DNA of 6,662 bases from Acidothermales bacterium (GCA_017354575.1 JAFMQP010000225.1:1-6662); one strand, 5' to 3'. Shown: positions 1 to 5,692, numbered from the stretch's first letter. Notes: a model not told the origin generated them from the sequence alone. Numbers and translations: made by a program.

Positions 1-147
1 GCCGAACGCCGCGTACGTACCCAGCAACACGAGCATCCAGTTTCGGCTCGAGGCCGCCTGGGCGCCGGCGTGGTTCACCAACCAGTTCAGCGCGAAGAAG
101 ACCGGGAGAAGGATGATCCCGAGGATCAAACCTACGAAGTGCCTCAT
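1..147 (-). CDS. Small multi-TM membrane protein, paralogue B (N-terminal 49 residues only, runs off window)
   Basis: I do not recognise the family. The visible part is the first 49 codons and the gene continues past the window's left edge. It opens with MRHFVGLILGIILLP, giving a first membrane helix at about residues 4-24, and the start of a second helix at the window edge. It is a close copy of the neighbouring gene that starts at 709: 44 of 49 aligned residues are identical, with a two-residue gap (SS against STPS near residue 33). At DNA level 136 of 147 aligned bases match. The ATG at 147 is chosen because a GGAGGT Shine-Dalgarno lies six bases upstream and both copies keep it. An in-frame GTG at 243 would add 32 residues, but it has no ribosome binding site. 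Its C-terminus cannot be judged here. Confidence 0.75.
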   Translation of the reverse strand, partial: MRHFVGLILGIILLPVFFALNWLVNHAGAQAASSRNWMLVLLGTYAAFG

Positions 148-153
148 GGGCTT

Positions 154-159
154 ACCTCC
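154..159 (-). promoter_or_regulatory. Shine-Dalgarno GGAGGT for paralogue B
   Basis: GGAGGT sits six bases before the ATG at 147. It is identical in sequence and spacing to the site before the ATG at 709 in the other paralogue, which supports these ATGs as real starts. The preceding CCTC can pair with GAGG around a TCCG loop, so the site could be weakly masked. Confidence 0.7.
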
Positions 160-184
160 GGAGAGGGATAGGTACGGGGCGTCG

Positions 185-218
185 GTGCAGGGCCGACGCC
201 GGGCGGTCGGCCCCGCAC
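185..218 (-). other. Strong intercistronic hairpin between the two paralogues
   Basis: The 13-base arms at 185-197 and 206-218 are inverted repeats around an 8-base loop. In minus-strand RNA all 13 positions can pair, the one imperfect position being a G-U wobble; in plus-strand RNA that position would be an A-C mismatch. This suggests the structure acts in the minus-strand transcript. It lies between the stop of the first paralogue (233) and the start of the second (147). No U-tract follows, so it is not a classical intrinsic terminator. It could be an attenuator, a processing site or a GC-rich terminator. A related hairpin lies at 824-846. Confidence 0.6.
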
Positions 219-232
219 GGCCGGATCGTCGG

Positions 233-709
233 TCAACCGGCACCCACTCGCGTCGTCCGGGCGTCCTCGTCGAACGCGTCGCCACCGCGCATGCCGAGCG
301 GGTCGAACTCGTCCTCGGGGTGGGCACGGTGCCACCGGGTGGGCATGAACGCGGCGAACAGCAGCGCGGCACCGGCGATCAGCGGTAGCCAGGTACGGGT
401 GATCTCCGGGTGGTCGTACAGCTGCGGGATGTTCATCTGGATGCTGGCGAGCCTCGGCAGCGCGAGCAACGCCTCGGTCGCGATGATCAGTATCCCGCCC
501 AGCAGCAACGCGACCGCCGAGATGGACCGCGCGGCGATGACGACGCCGAGGACCAGGCCGAACGCCGCGTACGTACCCAGCATCGCGAGCATCCAGGTTC
601 GGCTCGGCGTCGAGGCCGCCTGGGCGGTGGCGTGGTTCACCAGCCAGTTGAGTGCGAAGAAGGCGGGGAGAAGGATGATTCCGAGGATCAAACCTACGAA
701 GTGCCTCAT
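233..709 (-). CDS. Small four-TM membrane protein, paralogue A (unrecognised family)
   Basis: The product is 158 residues from the ATG at 709 and I do not recognise the family. Four hydrophobic helices are visible at about residues 4-24, 38-60, 64-84 and 106-123. A loop between helices 3 and 4 includes QMNIPQLYDHPE, and the acidic polar tail contains PEDEFDPLG. There is no enzymatic motif, so the role is unknown. The start is uncertain. The ATG at 709 has GGAGGT six bases upstream and is conserved in paralogue B. An in-frame ATG at 796 has GGAGGAG seven bases upstream and would add 29 residues, giving 187 in all. The last residues (GAG) and the TGA come from DNA homologous to the 3' end of the upstream gene, so the natural C-terminus may have been cut or replaced when the unit duplicated. 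It is probably cotranscribed with the coiled-coil gene ending at 828. Confidence 0.75.
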   Translation of the reverse strand: MRHFVGLILGIILLPAFFALNWLVNHATAQAASTPSRTWMLAMLGTYAAFGLVLGVVIAARSISAVALLLGGILIIATEALLALPRLASIQMNIPQLYDHPEITRTWLPLIAGAALLFAAFMPTRWHRAHPEDEFDPLGMRGGDAFDEDARTTRVGAG

Positions 710-715
710 GGGCTT

Positions 716-721
716 ACCTCC
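716..721 (-). promoter_or_regulatory. Shine-Dalgarno GGAGGT for the ATG at 709
   Basis: GGAGGT lies six bases before the ATG at 709. It is inside the longer reading frame that opens at 796, where it encodes part of SGGKP. Its exact conservation before the paralogue B start argues that it is used. Confidence 0.6.
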
Positions 722-803
722 GGAGAGGGGTAGGGGGGCGTCGTCTGGCCGGACGAGCGGTCCGTCGGCTGTCGCGGCGATCAGGTGACGTGTCATTCGG
801 GCA

Positions 804-810
804 CTCCTCC
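804..810 (-). promoter_or_regulatory. Shine-Dalgarno GGAGGAG for an alternative start at 796
   Basis: GGAGGAG sits seven bases before an ATG at 796 that is in frame with the paralogue A start at 709, with no stop between. Spacing and match are near ideal. The site lies in a 75-base stretch (744-818) that is absent from the matching region upstream of paralogue B. Confidence 0.5.
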
Positions 811-823
811 GCCGAGCCGTGCC

Positions 824-846
824 GGGCCTACGCCGGGCGTCGGCCC
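824..846 (-). other. Hairpin overlapping the stop codon of the coiled-coil gene
   Basis: The arms at 824-833 and 837-846 pair at 9 of 10 positions around a 3-base loop, with an A-G mismatch in the minus-strand RNA. The TAG at 830-828 lies in the distal arm. The sequence matches the hairpin at 190-213 at 22 of 23 aligned bases with one gap, so it is a duplicated element standing upstream of each paralogue. No U-tract follows. Confidence 0.45.
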
Positions 847-1448
847 TTCCCGGCCGGCTCGTCCGTCATCCGGCGCAGCTGATCCCATCGGACGAGGTCG
901 ACGACAGTCGGGGCGTCGTCGACGCTCGGCCAGACCTGGACCACCGTACTGCCACCCCGCCCCCGGGGGGAGTGCTGCGACTCGGCGTCGTCGCCAGGCG
1001 GCGCATCGTCGACGGTGGTAGCGGCCGCACGCGGTGCGTCCGCCATGTACACGTTGTTACGGAGCAGTTCGGCCAGCACGGTGGCGGCGTGCAGGCTCGC
1101 CCCGGTAACCTCGCGCAGCTGTGTCCTGGCGAGGTCGAGGTGCCGGTTCAAGGTGGCGACCTCCTGGTCGTGGCCGAGCTGCTGCTTCGCCGCGCGCGAC
1201 TCGACCCTGGCGAGCGCGCTGTTCACCCGGCCCAGCCGTACCTGGGTACGCCGCAGCGTCTCGCGCACGCGGTACATCAGGATCGCGTCGACGACCACGA
1301 CGAGGGCGAGCGCGGCCACCGTCGCACGCAGTAGCCACGGGTCCCGGACGGCTGCCGCCGTTCCGACCGCCCCCGCGGCCACCAGGAACAGCGCGGCCGC
1401 CACCCATACGGGCACCGGCGGCCGTCGTCGATGTGAACGGCGCAGCAT
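828..1448 (-). CDS. Two-TM coiled-coil protein, positional counterpart of Rv3604c
   Basis: The product is 206 residues from the ATG at 1448. A basic N-terminus (MLRRSHRRRPP) precedes two membrane helices at about residues 13-34 and 38-58. A charged heptad-like segment at about 61-116 (YRVRETLRRTQ through QLREVTG) is probably coiled coil. Then come an Ala/Asp/Pro-rich linker and a C-terminal motif, TVVQVWPSVDDAP, followed by DLVRWDQL. Function is unknown. The layout and place after the DUF3180-type gene resemble mycobacterial Rv3604c and, from memory, the DUF6779 family; that family call is tentative. There is no clear Shine-Dalgarno before 1448. A TAGCCT hexamer ending seven bases upstream would fit a leaderless transcript. 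A GTG at 1538 would add 30 residues but also lacks a ribosome binding site. The tail around RRMTDEPAGK is duplicated as a remnant at about 206-243. Confidence 0.7.
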   Translation of the reverse strand: MLRRSHRRRPPVPVWVAAALFLVAAGAVGTAAAVRDPWLLRATVAALALVVVVDAILMYRVRETLRRTQVRLGRVNSALARVESRAAKQQLGHDQEVATLNRHLDLARTQLREVTGASLHAATVLAELLRNNVYMADAPRAAATTVDDAPPGDDAESQHSPRGRGGSTVVQVWPSVDDAPTVVDLVRWDQLRRMTDEPAGKGRRPA

Positions 1449-1641
1449 GGCAGGAAGGCTAGGCGCGATGCGGGACGGAGCCACGACGCCACGCCGCGCG
1501 GACGGGAATAAGGGATCGAACTCGCCGCAGGCGGTCACTGCGGGACTGGCCGACGGCGGGCGACCCGTGGCTCACGGTTCGTGATAGTACGTCGCGCGGC
1601 ACCCGTCGCCCGGTTCCGACACGCCACGGGCGCGCCGCGGG
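1449..1641 (-). promoter_or_regulatory. Intergenic region with two promoter-like -10 hexamers
   Basis: This 193-base gap separates the DUF3180-type gene from the coiled-coil gene and is the largest break in the array. On the minus strand it has TACTAT at 1589-1584 and TAGCCT at 1461-1456, both fitting the actinobacterial TANNNT consensus. The second ends seven bases before the ATG at 1448, the spacing expected for leaderless transcription. No convincing -35 element is seen for either. An 8-base inverted repeat (1557-1564 with 1605-1612) encloses a 40-base loop and is too weak to call a terminator. Confidence 0.3.
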
Positions 1642-2127
1642 TCAGTGGTGGTGCTCGCGGTCGGACGGCGGCGCCGGGGCGCCGGGCTCGTCGTCGGACG
1701 GCGGGACGCGGCAGGCGTGCTCGAGCAGCAGCGCGGCCGCGGCCAGGCCGAAGGCGGCGAGCGTGGTGCCACCGGCCACCCAGGCGTCGCCGCGCTGCGA
1801 GGGCCCGTTCAGGTTGGCGACCAGGTACGCGAGCACGCCGCCGAACGCGCCCGCCACGACCGCGGCGGCGTACGCGCTCGCCTTCGCCAGCACGACGTAC
1901 CTGGCGATCACGAGCGGCGAGAGCATCGGTGCGCCGGGGCGCCGGTCGATCCTGGCCCGCACGCCGCGGGCGAGCACCAGCTCCACGACCGCGACCACGA
2001 CGAGGGTGATCGGCGCGGTCCAGGGCAGCTCGGGCAGCGACGCGTACGCGGCCGTCATGACGATCCACAGCACCACGCCGACCGCGACGGCGACGGCGAT
2101 CAGGCTCGCGACCCGGGTCTGCTTCAC
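1642..2127 (-). CDS. DUF3180-type integral membrane protein
   Basis: The product is 161 residues and starts at a GTG at 2127 that overlaps the folK stop by four bases (GTGA), a classic coupling overlap. It begins MKQTRVASLI. Helices are visible at about residues 6-26, 37-53, 77-102 and 115-134. The family signatures are the segment around LPELPWTAP, the basic stretch RGVRARIDRRPG, then ARYVVLAKASAYAAA, and near the end LLLEHACRVP. These match the DUF3180 proteins that follow folK in many actinobacteria (Rv3605c in M. tuberculosis). The role is unknown; constant linkage to folate genes is known for the family but does not prove a folate function. The C-terminus is a short polar tail ending in HHH. 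A longer reading from 2244 runs antiparallel to no signal and mostly overlaps folK in another frame, so it was not chosen. Confidence 0.85.
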   Translation of the reverse strand: MKQTRVASLIAVAVAVGVVLWIVMTAAYASLPELPWTAPITLVVVAVVELVLARGVRARIDRRPGAPMLSPLVIARYVVLAKASAYAAAVVAGAFGGVLAYLVANLNGPSQRGDAWVAGGTTLAAFGLAAAALLLEHACRVPPSDDEPGAPAPPSDREHHH

Positions 2128-2627
2128 ACGGGTTCTCGCAGCTCGCTGTCGGTGCGGCGGACGCCGCTGCTGTCCAGGTCGGCGACCAGGTCGGCGACCT
2201 TGCCGTGGCCGACGAGAGACGCGTCCGGGTCGGCCTCCAGCCACGGCACCAGGACGAACGCGCGCTCGTGCGCGTACCTGTGCGGGATGGTGAGGTCGTC
2301 CTCGTCGAGCACCTCTTCGTCGACGGCGATGATGTCGACGTCGAGCGTCCGCGGTCCCCAGTGCTCGACCCGGGCCCGCTCGAACGCCTCCTCGATCGCG
2401 TGCGCCCGTTCCAGCAGCGCGCCCGGCGGCAGCTGCGTGTCGACGATCACGACGGCGTTGAGGAACGACGGCTGCTCCGGTCCCCCGACCGGCTCCGTCT
2501 CGTAGACACCCGACGCGGCGACGTATCCCGTGCCCGGTGTGTCGAGGAGCGCGTCCATGCCGCCCTGGATGTATGCGAGACGGTCCCCGAGGTTGCTGCC
2601 GAACGCGATCACGGCCCGGTTACTCAT
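2124..2627 (-). CDS. folK: FolK, 2-amino-4-hydroxy-6-hydroxymethyldihydropteridine pyrophosphokinase
   Basis: This cytosolic enzyme transfers pyrophosphate from ATP to 6-hydroxymethyl-7,8-dihydropterin, making the substrate for FolP. At 167 residues it has the usual length. The N-terminus carries AVIAFGSNLGDR (about 5-16). The pterin-side motif PSFLNAV lies at 53-59. The core signature HWGPRTLDVDII (89-100) includes the magnesium-binding aspartates D96 and D98 and the arginine R93. The ATP-side motif IPHRYAHERAFVLVPW spans about 114-129. The ATG at 2627 lies inside the end of the folP-folB gene and overlaps its stop by eight bases (ATGAGTAA). A GGAGAG lies 13 bases upstream, rather far, so coupling probably drives initiation. 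The segment before the core motif (FERARVEHW) looks slightly shorter than in E. coli HPPK, so I could not place the first conserved arginine with certainty. Confidence 0.95.
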   Translation of the reverse strand: MSNRAVIAFGSNLGDRLAYIQGGMDALLDTPGTGYVAASGVYETEPVGGPEQPSFLNAVVIVDTQLPPGALLERAHAIEEAFERARVEHWGPRTLDVDIIAVDEEVLDEDDLTIPHRYAHERAFVLVPWLEADPDASLVGHGKVADLVADLDSSGVRRTDSELREPV

Positions 2628-3888
2628 GGATGTGCGTGACCTCTCCTGCCCCCGCCGAACGGACGATCGTCACCGCCACGTCACCGAACTCGTGCCGTAC
2701 GGGTGCCTGCGGTTTGTGCACCGTGACCGTCACGGCGCGCACTCCCGCCGTGGCCAGACACACCTCGGCCAGCCGCTCCGCGACGGTCTCGACGAGGTTC
2801 ACCGGCTCACCGGCGACCACCGCAGCCAACCGGTCGGCGAGACCTCCGTAGTCGACGGTAAGGGTGAGGTCGTCCGCCCGTGCAGCCGGGGCGGTGTCGA
2901 CGTCGAGCACGACGTCGACGACGAACGGCTGACCGTCGAGGCGCTCGCGTTCGAACACCCCGTGCCGGCCGAACACCCGCAGGCCCCGCAGCGCGATCCG
3001 GTCACCGCCCGGGTGCGCGGGACGCGACGCCGCCGCCTGCCGCCACCTCGTCGCCACCCGGACCGCGTCGAGGTTCGCCTCGCCGTCGTGCACCCGGACG
3101 CCCCACACACCGGCCGCGGCGGCGAGCGCGGTGACGGCGTCCGTCGCGGTACGCCGGCCGTCCGGCTCGCGCGGTGTGCCGTCCGGCGCCTCGAGCAACC
3201 GGCCGAGGAACTTCTTCTTCGACGCCCCGACGAGCACCGGTCTGCCGAGCGCGGTGAACACGTCCAGCTGGGCGAGCAGCTCCCAGTCGTGGTGCGGCAG
3301 CTTGGCGAAGCCGATGCCCGGGTCGAGCACGACCTGGTCGGCCGCGACGCCACGCGCCAGCACCGCCTCGAACTGCGCGAGCAGCTCGCGCCTGACGTCC
3401 GCGACGACGTCGGCGTACTCCGCCCGCTTCTGCATGTCGGCACTGTGCCCGCGCCAGTGCATGAGGACGTACGGGACGCCCGCCTCGGCGACGAACGCCG
3501 GGAGGCCGGGGTCGGCCTGCCCGCCGCTGACGTCGTTGACGAGCACGGCGCCGGCGTCGACGGCCGCGGCGGCCACCTCGGCGCGCATGGTGTCGATGCT
3601 CACGGCCACGCCGTCGGCCGCGAGCGCGCGCACGACGGGCCGCACCCGGCGCAGCTCCTCGGCGACGTCGATCCGCTGGGCGCCGGGGCGCGTCGACTCG
3701 CCCCCCACGTCCACCAGGTCGGCGCCCTCGGCGGCGAGGGTGAGGCCGCGCGCGATGGCCTTGTCGGTGTCGTAGAACCGGCCGCCGTCGGAGAAGGAGT
3801 CCGGCGTCACGTTGACGATGCCCATGACGCGGCACCGCCCGAGCGGCGGGAAACCGCGCAGCTCCGGCTCCGGCACGGGCGAGGACAT
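2620..3888 (-). CDS. folP: FolP-FolB fusion: dihydropteroate synthase plus dihydroneopterin aldolase
   Basis: One 422-residue frame encodes two complete folate enzymes. Residues 1 to about 290 are FolP, which joins the pterin pyrophosphate to p-aminobenzoate and is the sulfonamide target. Its motifs are MGIVNVTPDSFSDGG (22-36), GGESTRPGA (62-70), SIDT (97-100), NDVSGG (118-123), DPGIGF (189-194), GASKKKFLG (221-229) and RVHD (265-268). Residues about 296-422 are FolB, which cleaves dihydroneopterin to hydroxymethyldihydropterin. They carry LRGLRVFGRHGVFERER, with E315, Y347 and K392 matching the catalytic Glu22, Tyr54 and Lys100 of S. aureus FolB. A short linker, about ASRPAHPGG, joins them, with no stop and no in-frame start at the FolB edge. 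The ATG at 3888 follows a modest AGGGTGG, 33 bases after the upstream stop. In mycobacteria the two genes are separate neighbours. Confidence 0.93.
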   Translation of the reverse strand: MSSPVPEPELRGFPPLGRCRVMGIVNVTPDSFSDGGRFYDTDKAIARGLTLAAEGADLVDVGGESTRPGAQRIDVAEELRRVRPVVRALAADGVAVSIDTMRAEVAAAAVDAGAVLVNDVSGGQADPGLPAFVAEAGVPYVLMHWRGHSADMQKRAEYADVVADVRRELLAQFEAVLARGVAADQVVLDPGIGFAKLPHHDWELLAQLDVFTALGRPVLVGASKKKFLGRLLEAPDGTPREPDGRRTATDAVTALAAAAGVWGVRVHDGEANLDAVRVATRWRQAAASRPAHPGGDRIALRGLRVFGRHGVFERERLDGQPFVVDVVLDVDTAPAARADDLTLTVDYGGLADRLAAVVAGEPVNLVETVAERLAEVCLATAGVRAVTVTVHKPQAPVRHEFGDVAVTIVRSAGAGEVTHIHE

Positions 3889-3921
3889 GCGGCCACCCTA
3901 CGCATCCCCGCCGACGCCGGG

Positions 3922-5664
3922 TCAGAACGGGCGGAGCCAGCGCAGGAAGCGGCCCGGCCAGACGATGAACGCCTCCGCCTCGAGCGCGGCGAGCAGTATC
4001 CGCGGCAGCGTGCGGCCGGCCGGGTAGAGCAGGAACCGCGGCTCCCAGTCCGGCCGGAACTTCGCGTTGAACCGGTACAGGGACTCGATCTGGAACCACC
4101 GCGACAGCATGAGCAGGACGCCCCGCACCAGCCGGATCACCGGTCCCGCCCCGAGCCGCTCGCCGCGCGCGAACACCGACCGGAACACCGCGAAGTTCAG
4201 CGACACCCGGCGGACGCCGAGCTCCGCGGCACGCGCGAGCAGCTGGGTGATCAGGAACTCGTTCAGCCCGTTCTCCGCGTGCGCCGTGTCGCGGCGCATC
4301 ACGTCCAGGGAGAGCCCGTCCTTGCCCCAGGGCGCGAGCTGGAGGAACCCGCGCAGCTCGCCGTCCTGCCGCGCCGTGACGACGACGCAGTCCGGGTCCT
4401 CGTCCGCGACGAACCGGCCGAGCGCCATGGAGAACCCGCGCTCGGCCGCGCTGTGCCGCCACCTGGCCGCTTCGGCGGCGAGCTGCGCCCGCTGCCCGGC
4501 GTCGAGATCCCGGACCCGGCGTACCTCCGCGGCGTAGCCCCTGCGCTCGATCCTGCCGACGGCCTGGCGGACGCCGCGCATCGCCCGGCCGCCCAGGTCG
4601 AACTCGGCGACGTCGACGACGGCCTCGTCGCCGAGCTCGATCGCCGCGAGGCCGGACTCGCGCACCCACACCTCGCCGGCGCGCTCGCCGCAGGCGAGCA
4701 CGGCCGGCACCCACGCGTGCCGCGCAGCCTGGTCGACGAACTGCCGCATCGCGCCCGGCCACGCCTCCGGGTCGCCGAGCGGGTCACCGCTCGCGAGCAT
4801 CACCCCGGACACCACGCGGTACATGACGCCGGCCTTGCCGGACGGCGACCACAGCACGCTCTTGTCCCTGCGCAGCGCGAAATAGCCGAGCGAGTCGCCG
4901 TCGCCGTAGCGCTCGAGCAGGTCGCGTACCCGTTCCTCGTCCGCGACGGCGAGCCGGGGCGCGGGCTCGGCGGGACGCAGGAGCAGGTACGCCGAGACGA
5001 CCGCGGTGAGCGCGCCGAGCGTCACGAGGATGAAGTAGCTGACGTCGCCCGCGCGGTCGAACGCGAACCGAACCGGTCCCGGGATGCCCATCAACCCGAG
5101 GAACACGTGCTCCACGGCCGCGCCGAACGAGAGGTCCCCGACCACCCGCGACCGGCCGAGGAACAGCCACAGCATGCCGAGCAGCATGTCGAACACGACG
5201 AGCAGCAGGAACGTGCGCAACGCCCGCCATCTGGTACGCGGGTCGCCGGCGGCGTAGAACTCGCGCCGGAACACCACGATCGCGACCAGCAGCAGCAGCG
5301 TGATGACCGTGTCGCGGAACTCGGTGACGCCGGTGTCCTGTCCCTGCGCGAGATACGCGACGACGCCGCGGCCGAGCCGCAGCAGCGCGCTCGCCGCGAG
5401 CAGCACGACGGCCGCCCGCCACGCACGGCGCTTCCGCTTGGCGAGCCCGTGCGACAGCATCATCAGCAGCACGCCGACGAGCACGACGGCGGCGACGGTG
5501 GTCTCCGGCATCAGGCCGGGGACCACCTCGTGCAGTTCCTCCAGATGCCGGCCCAGCCGCCTGAACAGGACGCCCACCACGTCGGACGCGCCGATCAGGA
5601 ACGTCAGCACACCCGCCGCCGTCGGCACCCAGCGGTAACCGTCCCGCTCCCGCACGCGCATCAC
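3922..5664 (-). CDS. Membrane protein with phosphatidylglycerol lysyltransferase (DUF2156, MprF/LysX-like) domain
   Basis: The product is 580 residues. The N-terminal half holds about six membrane helices (roughly 13-33, 55-74, 83-105, 118-133, 150-169, 209-229). Residues about 240-565 form the soluble domain shared with MprF and mycobacterial LysX, which moves an amino acid from aminoacyl-tRNA onto phosphatidylglycerol. Family motifs seen are YFALRRDKSVLWSPSGKA (261-278), LASGDPLGDPEAWPGA (290-305), ERGFSMALGRF (408-418), GLSLDVMRRD (450-459), NGLNEFLI (465-472) and VSLNFAVFRSVF (487-498). Unlike mycobacterial LysX it has no C-terminal lysyl-tRNA synthetase domain; it ends RFLRWLRPF. The lipid and amino-acid specificity cannot be read from sequence. 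The GTG at 5664 is chosen because GGGAG lies eight bases upstream; an ATG follows immediately at 5661. Its place between folE (28-base gap) and folP-folB (33-base gap) implies cotranscription with folate genes. Confidence 0.85.
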   Translation of the reverse strand: MMRVRERDGYRWVPTAAGVLTFLIGASDVVGVLFRRLGRHLEELHEVVPGLMPETTVAAVVLVGVLLMMLSHGLAKRKRRAWRAAVVLLAASALLRLGRGVVAYLAQGQDTGVTEFRDTVITLLLLVAIVVFRREFYAAGDPRTRWRALRTFLLLVVFDMLLGMLWLFLGRSRVVGDLSFGAAVEHVFLGLMGIPGPVRFAFDRAGDVSYFILVTLGALTAVVSAYLLLRPAEPAPRLAVADEERVRDLLERYGDGDSLGYFALRRDKSVLWSPSGKAGVMYRVVSGVMLASGDPLGDPEAWPGAMRQFVDQAARHAWVPAVLACGERAGEVWVRESGLAAIELGDEAVVDVAEFDLGGRAMRGVRQAVGRIERRGYAAEVRRVRDLDAGQRAQLAAEAARWRHSAAERGFSMALGRFVADEDPDCVVVTARQDGELRGFLQLAPWGKDGLSLDVMRRDTAHAENGLNEFLITQLLARAAELGVRRVSLNFAVFRSVFARGERLGAGPVIRLVRGVLLMLSRWFQIESLYRFNAKFRPDWEPRFLLYPAGRTLPRILLAALEAEAFIVWPGRFLRWLRPF

Positions 5665-5672
5665 CGAACGCG

Positions 5673-5677
5673 CTCCC
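5673..5677 (-). promoter_or_regulatory. Shine-Dalgarno GGGAG for the lysyltransferase-domain gene
   Basis: GGGAG lies eight bases before the GTG at 5664 and eleven before the ATG at 5661. The spacing favours GTG as the start. Confidence 0.5.
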
Positions 5678-5692
5678 GTGTCCCGCCGCGGG

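Larger units (their letters stand above)
1..876 (-). repeat. Tandem duplication, unit about 633 bp (244-876, and 1-243 continuing off the window)
   Basis: Bases 1-147 align with 557-709 (136 of 147 identical, plus a 6-base gap). Bases 148-184 align with 710-743 with one 3-base gap. Bases 185-243 align with 819-876 (about 49 of 58, with a one-base gap). A 75-base segment, 744-818, is present only in the right-hand copy. Similarity stops abruptly at about 243 and 876, which marks the duplication boundary. The unit therefore includes the last roughly 15 codons of the coiled-coil gene ending at 828, the hairpin, the leader and the small membrane protein gene. The left copy is incomplete in this window, and further copies beyond it cannot be excluded. 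Confidence 0.8.

Noticed and set aside
291..788. A plus-strand open frame of 165 codons opposite paralogue A
   Set aside because: It is the mirror of a gene with two good ribosome binding sites, a duplicated copy and a clear membrane topology. The plus-strand frame has no such support.
1557..1612. Inverted repeat (8-base arms) as a terminator after the DUF3180-type gene
   Set aside because: The loop is 40 bases, there is no U-tract, and short GC-rich inverted repeats are common by chance here.
1642..2244. A longer 200-residue reading of the DUF3180-type protein from 2244
   Set aside because: The extra 39 residues are Arg/Pro/Gly-rich and lie within folK in another frame. The GTG at 2127 gives the family's normal N-terminus and the standard four-base overlap.
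3002..4762. A minus-strand open frame of 586 codons overlapping two genes
   Set aside because: It is in another frame across the lysyltransferase-domain gene and folP-folB, and its translation is mostly Arg, Ala and Gly with no motif.
5682..5692. Palindrome CCCGCGGCGGG in the folE-lysyltransferase gap as a terminator
   Set aside because: The arms are separated by one base, so a hairpin would need to open pairs to form a loop, and no U-tract follows.
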